This document shows, piece after piece, positions 44,304 through 53,635 of a stretch of 53,681 bases of DNA. The notes below the pieces were generated by a model. That model saw only the letters and a list, made by a program, of their open reading frames with translations, was not told the origin of the DNA and made no database searches. Within the stretch, counting starts at the first letter, position 1. The number at the start of each line of letters is the position of its first letter. Source of the DNA: an uncultured Uliginosibacterium sp. (GTDB taxonomy: Bacteria > Pseudomonadota > Gammaproteobacteria > Burkholderiales > Rhodocyclaceae); NCBI GenBank assembly GCA_945957295.1, contig CAMFLH010000004.1, positions 1-53,681 on the forward strand. Reading direction: 5' to 3'. Position numbers and translations under genes: made by a program.

Positions 44304-45395
44304 ATGAGTCTCAGCCAGCAACAGCTTCTCGAACACGTCGGCAGCCTGACCGACCCCAACACCGGCAAACCCTACGCCGCAGCCAAGGCCGTCAAGTCGG
44401 CATCTGTCGATGGCGGGCGCGCCAAGGTCACGATCGAACTCGGTTACCCGGCCAGCAGCCAGTTCGCCGCGATTCGCGCGCAGATCGAGGGGGCGGTGAA
44501 AGCGCTGCCGGGCGTCGAATCGGTCGCGGTGGAGGTCGGCAGCCGCGTCGTCCCGCATACGGTACAGGGCAACGTGAAGCTGCTGCCGGGTGTGAAGAAC
44601 ATCATCGCGGTGTCGTCCGGCAAGGGCGGTGTCGGCAAGAGCACGACGGCCGTGAACCTCGCGCTGGCGCTGGCCAGCGAAGGCGCACGGGTCGGCATTC
44701 TGGATGCTGATATCTACGGCCCGAGCCAGCCGCAGATGCTGGGCTTGAACGACGCACGGCCCGAGAGCGAAGACGGCAAGACGATGATTCCGTTGCAGGC
44801 GCACGGTCTCCAGGCCAACTCGATCGGCTTCCTCGTTGACGTCGAGCAGCCGATGGTGTGGCGTGGGCCGATGGCTACGCAGGCGCTGCGCCAGCTGCTG
44901 ATGGACACCAACTGGGACGAGCTCGACTACCTCGTGATCGACATGCCGCCGGGCACCGGCGACATCCAGCTGACGCTAGCGCAGATCGTGCCGGTGACGG
45001 GCGCGGTGATCGTCACCACGCCGCAGGACATCGCTCTGCTGGATGCGCGCAAGGGCCTAAAGATGTTCGAGAAGGTCGGCATCCCTATCCTCGGCATCGT
45101 CGAGAACATGAGCATCCACATCTGCTCGAACTGCGGCCACGCAGAACACATCTTCGGCGCCGGCGGCGGCGAGAAGATGTGCGCCGACTACGGTGTGCCC
45201 TTCCTGGGCGGTCTGCCGCTGGATATCCGCATCCGCGAGCAGACCGACTCCGGCACGCCAACGGTCGTTGCCGATGCGCAAGGCCCGCTCGCCGACGCCT
45301 ATCGCAGCATTGCGCGCAAGGTGGCGATTTCGATTGCCGAACGGCAGCGCGACATGCGTTTCAAATTCCCGAACATCGTGGTGCAGAACACCTGA
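44304..45395 (+). CDS. apbC: Iron-sulfur cluster carrier ATPase Mrp/ApbC
   Basis: The 363-residue protein has an N-terminal MIP18-type domain (to about residue 95). The P-loop NTPase follows with the deviant Walker A SGKGGVGKST (near 105-113), ILDADIYGPSQPQMLG, VIDMPPGTGD and the cluster-binding CxxC (ICSNCGHAEH). It carries [4Fe-4S] clusters to target proteins. ATG 44304 (MSLSQQQLLEHVG) begins the family alignment; the ribosome binding site is weak. A strong terminator follows. Confidence 0.95.
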   Translation: MSLSQQQLLEHVGSLTDPNTGKPYAAAKAVKSASVDGGRAKVTIELGYPASSQFAAIRAQIEGAVKALPGVESVAVEVGSRVVPHTVQGNVKLLPGVKNIIAVSSGKGGVGKSTTAVNLALALASEGARVGILDADIYGPSQPQMLGLNDARPESEDGKTMIPLQAHGLQANSIGFLVDVEQPMVWRGPMATQALRQLLMDTNWDELDYLVIDMPPGTGDIQLTLAQIVPVTGAVIVTTPQDIALLDARKGLKMFEKVGIPILGIVENMSIHICSNCGHAEHIFGAGGGEKMCADYGVPFLGGLPLDIRIREQTDSGTPTVVADAQGPLADAYRSIARKVAISIAERQRDMRFKFPNIVVQNT

Positions 45396-45401
45396 AACAA
45401 G

Positions 45402-45430
45402 AACGCCGGCGAAAGCCGGCGTTTCTTTTT
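45402..45430 (+). terminator. Intrinsic terminator after apbC
   Basis: AACGCCGGC and GCCGGCGTT form a 9-bp stem around a GAAA tetraloop, followed by TCTTTTT. It starts seven bases past the stop codon and separates apbC from the opposing gene. Confidence 0.93.
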
Positions 45431-45444
45431 GGGGTCTGGCGTGC

Positions 45445-46545
45445 TCAGCGGACCGCAACCCACCAGACGATCAGCGCTATCACGGCCGCACCGCCCAGCA
45501 GGGTTGCGATGAGGCGGATGCGCGCACCGCCGTCGCCGGCCGGCACTGAGGAGGGCACCGGGGTGTCGCTGTCTGGCCCCATCACCATGATCGTCGTCGC
45601 GGCATGCTGGTTCGGCATCACCGTAGGCGGATCCGGCAGACGATTGACACGCGGCGGCTGGGCTGCCGGCGTCACGGTGGCGGGGCCGCTTGCGTGGCGC
45701 GGCATCTCCTGCAGACGCGCTGCGGCGCGCTGCGGTGTCGGCCGATAGGCATCGGGCAGCGTCGGCGGCGTCTCGTCGTCGGCCGGTTCGTCGCGCGGTT
45801 CGGAGGTCAGCGACTGAATCGATTCCAGATACGTCGCCACCATGCTGTGTTCGGCGGCTGCATCGGTCGGCATGTCGGCCAGCGCCTCGGCCACTTCGGG
45901 TTGCGGTGCCACGACCTTGCGCGCCGAAGGCGGCACGATCATCGTCGGCATCACCGAGTGCGTGGCGGCATCGACATGGCGGGCGTCGAAGGGCTGCTGA
46001 ATGCCTTCGCTGCGCTCAAAACCTGCTTGCGTGGCGCCGACGATGGCCGGGCCGGCCAGATGCGTGCGTTCGGGGTCGAACGGTTCGGCAAGGCCCGCGC
46101 TGCGTTCCGGCTCCGGCGGGGCCATGTAGGACGGCGCGGGTGTTTCCGGCAAACTGACCGGCGCCAGTACATCATCCGCGGCTTGCGGGGCCGGTGCGCT
46201 GGCGATGGCCGCGGGGGCTTGTTGCGCTGCGGGCGTTGTGGGTGCGGCAGGCGGCGTCGCAACGGCCGGAGGCGGTGCTGCGGGCGCCGCGACAGTCGGT
46301 GCATTTGCTGGTTCAGGCATCGGCTCCGCATAGGCTTTCATGCCGATGCGTGCGAGCACCGCGACATAGCGTTGCGCGCTGACCGGGTCGAGCCCCTTTT
46401 TTAGCACCGCGAGACGCCCGGAGAACATCAGGCCGGCTTGTTCGATTGTGGCGCCCAGCCGCTCGGCGGCAATCTGCATGACCTGTTCACGGACATGCCC
46501 ATCGAGCACCTCACCCCGGAATGTGATCCGGTAGCGCGTTTCCAT
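45445..46545 (-). CDS. Tail-anchored Ala/Pro-rich protein with a conserved N-terminal domain
   Basis: Function unknown. The 366 residues are a compact N-terminal domain (METRYRITFRGEVLDGHVRE through FSGRLAVLKKGLDP and RYVAVLARIGMKAYAE, about 75 residues), a module I recall ahead of various membrane or DUF805 proteins in proteobacteria. A long Ala/Pro linker follows, then two similar short units (GLAEPFDPERTHLAG and GIQQPFDARHVDAAT), an acidic/Pro section and one C-terminal helix (LIATLLGGAAVIALIVWWVAV) ending almost at the stop. That is a tail-anchor topology. It lies 105 bases after tilS on the same strand. Confidence 0.65.
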   Translation of the reverse strand: METRYRITFRGEVLDGHVREQVMQIAAERLGATIEQAGLMFSGRLAVLKKGLDPVSAQRYVAVLARIGMKAYAEPMPEPANAPTVAAPAAPPPAVATPPAAPTTPAAQQAPAAIASAPAPQAADDVLAPVSLPETPAPSYMAPPEPERSAGLAEPFDPERTHLAGPAIVGATQAGFERSEGIQQPFDARHVDAATHSVMPTMIVPPSARKVVAPQPEVAEALADMPTDAAAEHSMVATYLESIQSLTSEPRDEPADDETPPTLPDAYRPTPQRAAARLQEMPRHASGPATVTPAAQPPRVNRLPDPPTVMPNQHAATTIMVMGPDSDTPVPSSVPAGDGGARIRLIATLLGGAAVIALIVWWVAVR

Positions 46546-46650
46546 CGGGATACCTGGCCTTTCGGTGTAGTCGGTTGTGCCGGCGGGGGCCGGAAAAGCG
46601 TGAATGATAGACGGGTAGCGCAGACCTGGCTGCCCGGCTGGTGTGACGAA

Positions 46651-47958
46651 TCAGAATTTTGCGTTGGGGCGACGAATCGTGATGTGCCATCCGTCACTGC
46701 CACGCAGACCTGCGTCCCATATTCCGCCCCAGCCAACCACTTTTCCGGCTTGACGGAACACGGGCATCGCTGCACGCCACCAAGGCGGGATGCCGGCGCT
46801 GCGCGCGAGCGTTTTGAGATCGCGCGCCGGGCGTGTCGGATCCGGCCGGAGCCGCTCACCGCCGCGGCGGGCCGAGAGCATGAGGGAACCAGGTTGTACT
46901 TGCAGGCCGTTGCTTGGCGTCGGCGCGAAGTGCAATTCGACGTCGCCCCAGCGAAGCAGGGCTTCGCCCTGCCAGACGCAATCGGGCCCGGCTGCCGGCA
47001 GGCTCGCGCACTCGAACCACACGCTGTCGTCCTCGACGCACAGAGCCCAGGCGCCAAACCTTGCGCGCCAGGGCCCCGCGGCGGTGCGCAACTGGCGCAG
47101 GGCCTCGGTGAGCTGATCGGTATCGGGCGCCGCATAGCCGTGGGCGGCGAGCCGTGACCGCAGCAGGTTGCGCAGCCGGGCATCGCTCAGTGCAAGCAGT
47201 CCCGTACGCGACAAGCCACCTTCTCGGGCGAGCGCTGTGTGGTCGATGCTCGCGAGTTCGTCGAGCAGCCCGGCCGCTTCATCGAAGTGCCCCGCGGCGC
47301 GGGCAAGAGCAGCCTCGGCGCCGGGAAAGCGGGCGTTCAGCGTTGCGAGCACTTCGTGGCGAATGAAGTTGCGGCTGAAGTGTGTGTCGGCGTTGCTTGG
47401 GTCTTCGATCCAGCTTAGATCCGCGGCCTCGGCCCAAGCGTGCAGCGCCGATCGTGGCGTGTCGAGCAGCGGGCGCAGCAGGCCGGGTCTGCCGCCGCGT
47501 AGATCCGCTTCGCGCATGGCGGCTGCGCCGTGCACGCCGCAGCCGCGGCTCAGCCGATGCAGCAGGGTTTCCGCCTGGTCGCCACGGTGGTGGGCGAGTA
47601 CCAGCCAGTCGCCGCCGAGGGTGCGCAATGCCTTGTGGCGGGCGTCTCGCGCCGCGGCCTCGACGCCGCCGCCGTGTGTGACATCGACGCTGACCCGAAG
47701 CGTGGTCAGCGGCACCGCGAGCGTCTCGCACACTGCGGCGCAATGGGCGGCCCAGGCGTCGGCACCGGCCTGCAGGCCATGATGCACATGCGCAGCGCGC
47801 AGCGTTAGCCCGAGCGCAGGCGCGACGCGGGCGAGCAGGTGCAGGAGTACGGTGGAATCAAGACCGCCGCTGAACGCGGCGGTGAGCGTCTGGCCGGGCT
47901 GCGTGATGCGCGCCAGCCGGGCTTGGACGTGCGCAACAAGTGGTTCAAGAAGCGGCAC
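46651..47958 (-). CDS. tilS: tRNA(Ile)-lysidine synthetase
   Basis: The 435-residue protein has the PP-loop SGGLDSTVLLHLL, the LAHHRGDQAETLLHRLSRGCG block and RPLLDTPRSALHAWAE..SWIEDPSN, then a TilS-type C-terminal region (RRGGERLRP and GIPPWWRAAMPVFRQAGKVVGWGGIW). It makes lysidine at the wobble base of the tRNA-Ile that reads AUA. The start is uncertain: GTG 47958 gives the usual N-terminal length but lies in a hairpin; TTG 48003, overlapping accA, has AAGGAG seven bases upstream and would add 15 residues. It follows accA on the same strand. Confidence 0.93.
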   Translation of the reverse strand: MPLLEPLVAHVQARLARITQPGQTLTAAFSGGLDSTVLLHLLARVAPALGLTLRAAHVHHGLQAGADAWAAHCAAVCETLAVPLTTLRVSVDVTHGGGVEAAARDARHKALRTLGGDWLVLAHHRGDQAETLLHRLSRGCGVHGAAAMREADLRGGRPGLLRPLLDTPRSALHAWAEAADLSWIEDPSNADTHFSRNFIRHEVLATLNARFPGAEAALARAAGHFDEAAGLLDELASIDHTALAREGGLSRTGLLALSDARLRNLLRSRLAAHGYAAPDTDQLTEALRQLRTAAGPWRARFGAWALCVEDDSVWFECASLPAAGPDCVWQGEALLRWGDVELHFAPTPSNGLQVQPGSLMLSARRGGERLRPDPTRPARDLKTLARSAGIPPWWRAAMPVFRQAGKVVGWGGIWDAGLRGSDGWHITIRRPNAKF

Positions 47959-47983
47959 GGCGCCCGGTTGGCCGGGCGCCGTG
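47956..47983 (-). terminator. Strong hairpin between accA and tilS overlapping the tilS start
   Basis: CACGGCGCCCGG (47956-47967) and CCGGGCGCCGTG (47972-47983) form a perfect 12-bp stem with a TTGG loop on the plus strand. It lies just past the accA stop. No T-run follows on the minus strand (CTTCTTG), so it is more likely an attenuator or start-masking leader than a full terminator. The first arm covers the GTG start codon proposed for tilS. Confidence 0.6.
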
Positions 47984-47995
47984 GGCCACTCTGGA

Positions 47996-48964
<969 letters not shown>

Positions 48965-49054
48965 GCCATACCGCTTTTTGAAAGGTGGGCGATTGTACCC
49001 GATGGGCTCGCAGGGATATTCCGTTGCTGCTGCAGCAGTTGATTTGGCGCCCGC

Positions 49055-50527
49055 TCAGGGTGTGGCGACCTGATAGCTGCGGATTTCGTGGTCGGCGCCG
49101 CGTTCGATCAACTCGCCAGGCAGCAACTTCAGCGCTTTGTTCTGCCCCAGCAGGAACAGCGGAGCGCCGGGCCTCACGCCCGGCAGCGGCACGGCAAGGC
49201 GGATCGTGGCATCGCGCTGCAGGGGATCGAGCAGCAGCACGCGCACATGCTGAGCGCCGTCGTCGGCGTGCGCGGCCATTGGGTGCCACGACATCACTTC
49301 CACGCCGACATGCAGGGTGTTGTCCGACAGATGCTGCATGCGCCGTACGATGCCGGCCAGCCAGCGGGTGCCGTCGTGTGAGTGCAGGCCCAGCAGGGCG
49401 CCGACGCGCAGACGGCTGCGCTCATCGACGGGCAGCGTGAGGCCGATGCCGTGCAGGCTGGCGTCGCGCTGCTCCCACTGGCTCATGGGGGCGCTGGCGT
49501 TGCCGGACAGCAGCTCGGCTAGCGGCTCAAGCCCTTCGATCACGTGCAGCTGACCGGGCAGGGCGTGGCGCCGGTGGCGCCGCACCGGCGGCTCTTCGGA
49601 CCAGTGCCGCGCGATGTGGCGCAGCAAGGGGGCAAGGTAGGGTGCGTCGTCGGCTTCGATGCCGAGCGCTGGTGGCAGCGTACCGCCGCGGACCAGCAGT
49701 TCCATCTCGAACAAGGTGTCCAGCGTGGCGCCGCCACTGAAGTAGCGCACCGTCGGGCTGGGCTGGGGCGGTCGCGCCATCCGCATCGGTGCCTGCCCGA
49801 GCGAAGGGTCGACCCAGAACACGCTGTCCCGCTCGGGCGTGTCGGTCAGCCGCAAGGTACTTAGAACGTAATGGATGACATGGCCGGCGAGCAGGATCTG
49901 GCGTTCGTCCAGTTCGTCCATCGCCGCGGTGGCGAATGCCACGGTTCGCAGGTACTCACGTGCGGCGGTCGTTTCGGTCTGACGGTTGCTGCGCAGCCGC
50001 ACCGGCTGATCGAGCAGGCCGTGCTGGGCGGCGGCCAGATAGGCCTGGCCACAGCGCCGCCAGTGGCCGGGATCGTAGGGGCCATAGCGCAATGCGTCCC
50101 AGCGCTGGGCTGCGCTCGCGGCCCGCAACAAACGCACTGCGACGTCGGCCGTCAGTTGCACATAGGGTTTCCGGCCTTTGCCGAGCAGCCGCAGCAGATC
50201 TTCGTAACGTTCGCACAGCAGGCGCAGGAAGCTGCGCGTGGCAAGCCAGCGCGCAGTGGAGCTGGGCGACCACTTGAGGCGGCTCTCGACATAGCGGTCG
50301 GCCAGCGCGCGAGCGTGTGGCTGCATCGCTTCGTCGAAGCTGACCAGCAGGCGCAGCAAGGCAGTTGGGTCGCTTCCTTCTTCCGGGGCGCCGACGGTTT
50401 CCAGCCAGCCCGTGGCCTCGCGCAACGCATCATCGGGTGTGTGCGAGCCGATTTCCGTCACCGCGCGCTGCAATTCCCGCAGGTCGGCCAGGGGGTGCTC
50501 GGGATGGGAAGGGAATAGCTTGAGCAT
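49055..50527 (-). CDS. Uncharacterised protein with a PilZ-like C-terminal region
   Basis: The 490-residue soluble protein is mostly helical in its first 300 residues with no motif I can name. The C-terminal part from about residue 330 resembles a PilZ beta-barrel: RRHRRHALPGQ (arginine-rich approach, compare RxxxR), then RDASLHGIGLTLP (compare D/NxSxxG), then LRVGALLGLHSHDGTRWLAGIVRRMQ and LHVGVEVMSW. PilZ domains bind cyclic-di-GMP. With two cyclic-di-GMP enzymes in the window it could be a receptor, but the match is partial. It is 90 bases upstream of accA on the same strand and divergent from thyA. Confidence 0.55.
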   Translation of the reverse strand: MLKLFPSHPEHPLADLRELQRAVTEIGSHTPDDALREATGWLETVGAPEEGSDPTALLRLLVSFDEAMQPHARALADRYVESRLKWSPSSTARWLATRSFLRLLCERYEDLLRLLGKGRKPYVQLTADVAVRLLRAASAAQRWDALRYGPYDPGHWRRCGQAYLAAAQHGLLDQPVRLRSNRQTETTAAREYLRTVAFATAAMDELDERQILLAGHVIHYVLSTLRLTDTPERDSVFWVDPSLGQAPMRMARPPQPSPTVRYFSGGATLDTLFEMELLVRGGTLPPALGIEADDAPYLAPLLRHIARHWSEEPPVRRHRRHALPGQLHVIEGLEPLAELLSGNASAPMSQWEQRDASLHGIGLTLPVDERSRLRVGALLGLHSHDGTRWLAGIVRRMQHLSDNTLHVGVEVMSWHPMAAHADDGAQHVRVLLLDPLQRDATIRLAVPLPGVRPGAPLFLLGQNKALKLLPGELIERGADHEIRSYQVATP

Positions 50528-50619
50528 GCCAAGTCTCTGTGAATTCCGTCACGATTCTACGCTGTGGGCGGCGCGCTCACTATCTTGTTCGTGCGCCGGC
50601 TTGCACGCTCCGCCACCGG

Positions 50620-50625
50620 TACAAT
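50620..50625 (+). promoter_or_regulatory. Possible -10 box upstream of thyA
   Basis: TACAAT (5 of 6 consensus) lies 28 bases before the thyA ATG. No good -35 hexamer stands 16-18 bases upstream (a TTGCAC sits only 13 bases away), so this is a weak call. Confidence 0.35.
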
Positions 50626-50653
50626 GACGGCTTTTTTCGGCCGGGCTTTACCC

Positions 50654-51448
50654 ATGCGGCAGTATCACGAACTCATGCGCCATGTGCTCGAACGCGGTCA
50701 TCGCAAGTCCGACCGCACTGGCACTGGCACCCTCTCAGTCTTCGGCTGGCAGATGCGATTCGATCTGGCCGAGGGCTTTCCGCTCGTCACGACGAAGAAG
50801 CTGCATCTGCGCTCGATCATCCACGAACTGCTGTGGTTCCTGCAGGGCGACACGAATATCCGGTACCTCAAGGACAACGGGGTTTCTATCTGGGATGAGT
50901 GGGCCGACGAAAACGGCGAACTCGGCCCGGTGTATGGCAAGCAGTGGCGGCGCTGGGAAACCGCGGACGGCCGCACCGTCGACCAGATCACGCAGCTCGT
51001 CGAGGGCTTGAAGAAGAACCCGGACTCGCGCCGCCATCTGGTGTGCGCATGGAACCCGGGCGAAGTGGACAAGATGGCCTTGCCGCCTTGCCACGCCTTG
51101 TTCCAGTTCTATGTGGCGGACGGCAAGCTTTCGTGCCAGCTGTATCAGCGCAGCGCTGACATTTTCCTCGGTGTGCCGTTCAACATCGCCAGTTACGCGC
51201 TCCTCACGCTGATGATCGCGCAGGTCTGTGGCTACGAGCCGGGCGATTTCGTGCATACGCTGGGCGACGCGCATCTGTACTCGAATCACCTCGACCAGAC
51301 CCGCCTGCAGCTTTCGCGTGAATTGAGACCGTTGCCGACGATGCGCTTGAACCCCGACGTGAAGGATCTGTTCGCCTTCCGTTTCGAGGACTTCACGCTC
51401 GAAGGCTACGACCCGCATCCGCATATTTCCGCTCCGGTGGCTGTGTAA
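50654..51448 (+). CDS. thyA: Thymidylate synthase
   Basis: The 264-residue enzyme (same length as E. coli ThyA) has the nucleophile Cys in [12 protein letters not shown], the dUMP-binding [19 protein letters not shown] and the N-terminal [14 protein letters not shown] loop. It methylates dUMP to dTMP using methylene-tetrahydrofolate and gives dihydrofolate, which the next gene reduces. ATG 50654 is chosen over an upstream in-frame ATG at 50564 because the family begins [15 protein letters not shown]. Its stop overlaps the folA start (TAATG). Confidence 0.97.
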   Translation: MRQYHELMRHVLERGHRKSDRTGTGTLSVFGWQMRFDLAEGFPLVTTKKLHLRSIIHELLWFLQGDTNIRYLKDNGVSIWDEWADENGELGPVYGKQWRRWETADGRTVDQITQLVEGLKKNPDSRRHLVCAWNPGEVDKMALPPCHALFQFYVADGKLSCQLYQRSADIFLGVPFNIASYALLTLMIAQVCGYEPGDFVHTLGDAHLYSNHLDQTRLQLSRELRPLPTMRLNPDVKDLFAFRFEDFTLEGYDPHPHISAPVAV

Positions 51449-51936
51449 TGACCAAGCTTGCGCTGATTGCCGCAGTTGCCCGCAACGGAACGATCGGCCG
51501 TGACAACGCGCTGCCGTGGCGCCTGCGCGATGACCTCAAGCGTTTCAAGGCACTCACGCTTGGCCACCCGATCGTGATGGGCCGCAAGACCTGGGATTCG
51601 CTCGGCCGCCCCCTGCCGGGGCGGCGCAACATCGTCGTCACGCGTCAGCGCGATCTGAAGCTCGAAGGGGCCGAGGTCGTGCATTCGCTGGACGAAGCGT
51701 TGGCGCTGTGTGGCGAGGTCGAGCGCGCCTTCGTCATCGGCGGCGCGCAGCTTTACGCCGAGGCGCTCCCGCTTGCGGACGAGCTGTGTCTGACCGAAGT
51801 GCAGGCCGAGGTCGAGGGCGATGCCCATTTCCCCGACTGGCGCGATGGCGGATTCACCGAGGTTCGCCGTGAGACGCATCCGGCGGATGAGACCAACGAT
51901 CACCCATTCGACTTCGTCGACTACCTGCGTCGCTGA
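51448..51936 (+). CDS. folA: Dihydrofolate reductase
   Basis: The 162-residue enzyme has the usual motifs: LIAAVARNGTIGRDNALPWRL (with Asp of the active site replaced by the DHFR pattern RLRDDLKRFK), PIVMGRKTWDSLGRPLPGRRNIVVTR and the NADPH-binding VIGGAQLYAEAL. It reduces dihydrofolate with NADPH. It is translationally coupled to thyA, so both steps of the dTMP cycle are made together. A strong bidirectional terminator follows. Confidence 0.96.
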   Translation: MTKLALIAAVARNGTIGRDNALPWRLRDDLKRFKALTLGHPIVMGRKTWDSLGRPLPGRRNIVVTRQRDLKLEGAEVVHSLDEALALCGEVERAFVIGGAQLYAEALPLADELCLTEVQAEVEGDAHFPDWRDGGFTEVRRETHPADETNDHPFDFVDYLRR

Positions 51937-51966
51937 AGCCTGCACGCGAGCGCGGTTCAAAAAAAC

Positions 51967-51991
51967 AAAAAGGACCCAGCGGGTCCTTTTT
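51967..51991. terminator. Bidirectional terminator between folA and marC
   Basis: AAAAAGGACCC (51967-51977) and GGGTCCTTTTT (51981-51991) form an 11-bp stem with loop AGC. The A/T runs continue outward on both sides (further A's from 51960, further T's to 51999), so each strand has a T-tract. It serves both the thyA-folA operon and the opposing marC gene. Confidence 0.95.
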
Positions 51992-52008
51992 TGTTTTTTG
52001 CGCGCCGG

Positions 52009-52686
52009 TCAGCGGTGGTGCTGGAACAGCGGCTCCAGCAGATCCGAGGCGCCGCCCCAGAAGATCTCGATGCCGATGCACAGCAGCACGAAGGCGGTGA
52101 GGCGCAGCATCACGGTGGTACCGGTCTTGCCGAGCAGGCCGACGATGCGATCCGCGAAGCCGTAGCAGAGGTAGATGATGATCGCGACGATCAGCACCGC
52201 GAGCAGCGCGCCGAGCGGCGCGGCGATCGGGCGCTTGCCGCCCTGGTAGACGCTGGCACCCAGCGTCAGCGCAACTGCGATTGAGCCGGGGCCGACCGTG
52301 AGCGGGAAGGTGTGCGGATAGAAGGCGCGGCTCTCGGCCACCGGGCGGGTCCATTCGATGTGCGAGCTGGCGTCGTCGTGATGGGCGTCGTCGGTTTGCA
52401 GCATCTTCCAGCCGATCGAGGCGACCAGCATGCCGCCGGCCACCTTCACCGTGGCAGCCGAGATGCCGAAGTACTCCAGCACGTAGGAGCCGATGAACAT
52501 CGCAGCGAGCAGCAGCAGTGACGCATTCCACGCCACCTGGCGGGCGAGGTAGCGCCGCGTGTCGGCCGATGCGCCGCGTGTGAGCAGTAAGAAGATCGGC
52601 GCGCCGCCGGGCGGGTTGATGATCGGCAGCAGCGCGGCGAGGATCAGCGCGGTGTTCTTGACGGCGTAATGAAGGATATCGAGCAT
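52009..52686 (-). CDS. MarC-family inner-membrane protein
   Basis: The 225-residue protein has six hydrophobic helices and the MarC core LIINPPGGAPIFLLLTRG-type segment (here LLPIINPPGGAPIFLLLTRG), FYPHTFPLTVGPGSIAVALTLGA and the late LRLTAFVLLCIGIEIFWGG. MarC proteins are of unknown transport function; the older link to multiple antibiotic resistance is not well supported. ATG 52686 begins the first helix. It ends at the folA-side terminator. Confidence 0.92.
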   Translation of the reverse strand: MLDILHYAVKNTALILAALLPIINPPGGAPIFLLLTRGASADTRRYLARQVAWNASLLLLAAMFIGSYVLEYFGISAATVKVAGGMLVASIGWKMLQTDDAHHDDASSHIEWTRPVAESRAFYPHTFPLTVGPGSIAVALTLGASVYQGGKRPIAAPLGALLAVLIVAIIIYLCYGFADRIVGLLGKTGTTVMLRLTAFVLLCIGIEIFWGGASDLLEPLFQHHR

Positions 52687-52732
52687 CGGGCCGGCGCCAG
52701 TAGGGCAAAGCGCGATTGTGCCGCAAGCGGCC

Positions 52733-53635
52733 TTACTGCGGCGCCCAGCGGCGGCGGAACAGCCACGCGGCGGCAGCGCCCCAGCCCGCGATGTGCGCGA
52801 GCAGCGCACACACCTCGGTCGATATCGCCGAAAACGGTGCGCCGAGCTGATTCACCGCCAGCGAGGCCTGGATGCCCGGCGTGCAGGGCAGCAGCCAGCG
52901 CAGCGTCGCGATCGGTTCGGGCAAGGATTCGGCAGGCCACGGGAAGCCGGACACGAACAGCATCGGAATTGACGAGAAGAGCAGCAACTGCATGCCCCGC
53001 TCACGCACGCCGAAACACTGCCCGAGACAGAGGCCGAAGGCGCTACAGGCCAGCGCGAACAATGCCGCTACCGCCAGCATCTCGGCCAGCCGGGGCGCTT
53101 GCGGGTAGCCCTGAAAATGGAACACGAAGCCGAAGAAGTACAAGGCGTTGAGCAGACCGATCAAGGCAAACGCGGCCCACAACCCGAAGAATCCCGCCCA
53201 TGGAGTGGTGTGCAAGCGTGTCGGCAGCGGTACTTGCCCGGCGCGCCGCTGTTCCGCCCATAGCCCGAGCAGTAGCGACATGCCGATCACCAGCGTCTGC
53301 TGCACGATCAGTGGCGCCACGCCTGGCACGACATAACTGCCGTAGCCTTCATCAACGTTGAACACCGGCCGGGCGATGTAATTCACCGGCAGTGCGGCAT
53401 CGAGTGCCTGTTGCGCCGACGCGCCGTGGCTGGCGAAGCGGCGCACGTCGATGCCGGCTGACACTGTACCGGCGGCTGCCGCAAAGCCACTCAGCACCGT
53501 CTTGTTGATCAGCGCATAGGCGGCGTTGCCGGCGACTTGCACTTCGGCACGCTGGCCGCGCTGCACGTCCGCCTTCAGGCCGGCGGGGATCAGCGCGACA
53601 CCCATCACCTCGCCGCTGGCGAGCGCGGCCTGGGC
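52733..53635 (-). CDS. ABC-2 type transporter permease, N-terminus cut off by the contig end
   Basis: About 300 C-terminal residues are visible. A periplasmic loop domain (GVALIPAGLKADVQRGQRAEVQVAGNAA and the following ANNNAD-like region) is followed by five or six hydrophobic helices, including VQQTLVIGMSLLLGLWAEQRR, then FFGLWAAFALIGLLNALYFFGFVF, LAVAALFALACSAFGLCLGQC and FSSIPMLFVSGFPWPAESLP. This is the YhhJ/YbhR-type ABC-2 permease used for export of drugs, lipids or polysaccharides. The start is missing: translation in this frame from GTG 53650 would begin MYKRQ, which is translated adapter, not protein. The partner ATPase would lie beyond the contig edge. Confidence 0.85.
   Translation of the reverse strand, partial: AQAALASGEVMGVALIPAGLKADVQRGQRAEVQVAGNAAYALINKTVLSGFAAAAGTVSAGIDVRRFASHGASAQQALDAALPVNYIARPVFNVDEGYGSYVVPGVAPLIVQQTLVIGMSLLLGLWAEQRRAGQVPLPTRLHTTPWAGFFGLWAAFALIGLLNALYFFGFVFHFQGYPQAPRLAEMLAVAALFALACSAFGLCLGQCFGVRERGMQLLLFSSIPMLFVSGFPWPAESLPEPIATLRWLLPCTPGIQASLAVNQLGAPFSAISTEVCALLAHIAGWGAAAAWLFRRRWAPQ

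Noticed and set aside
45445-46545. Reading the Ala/Pro-rich linker as a repeat array or a foreign island
   Set aside because: The codon use resembles that of its neighbours and the low complexity is a property of the protein linker, not of tandem DNA repeats.
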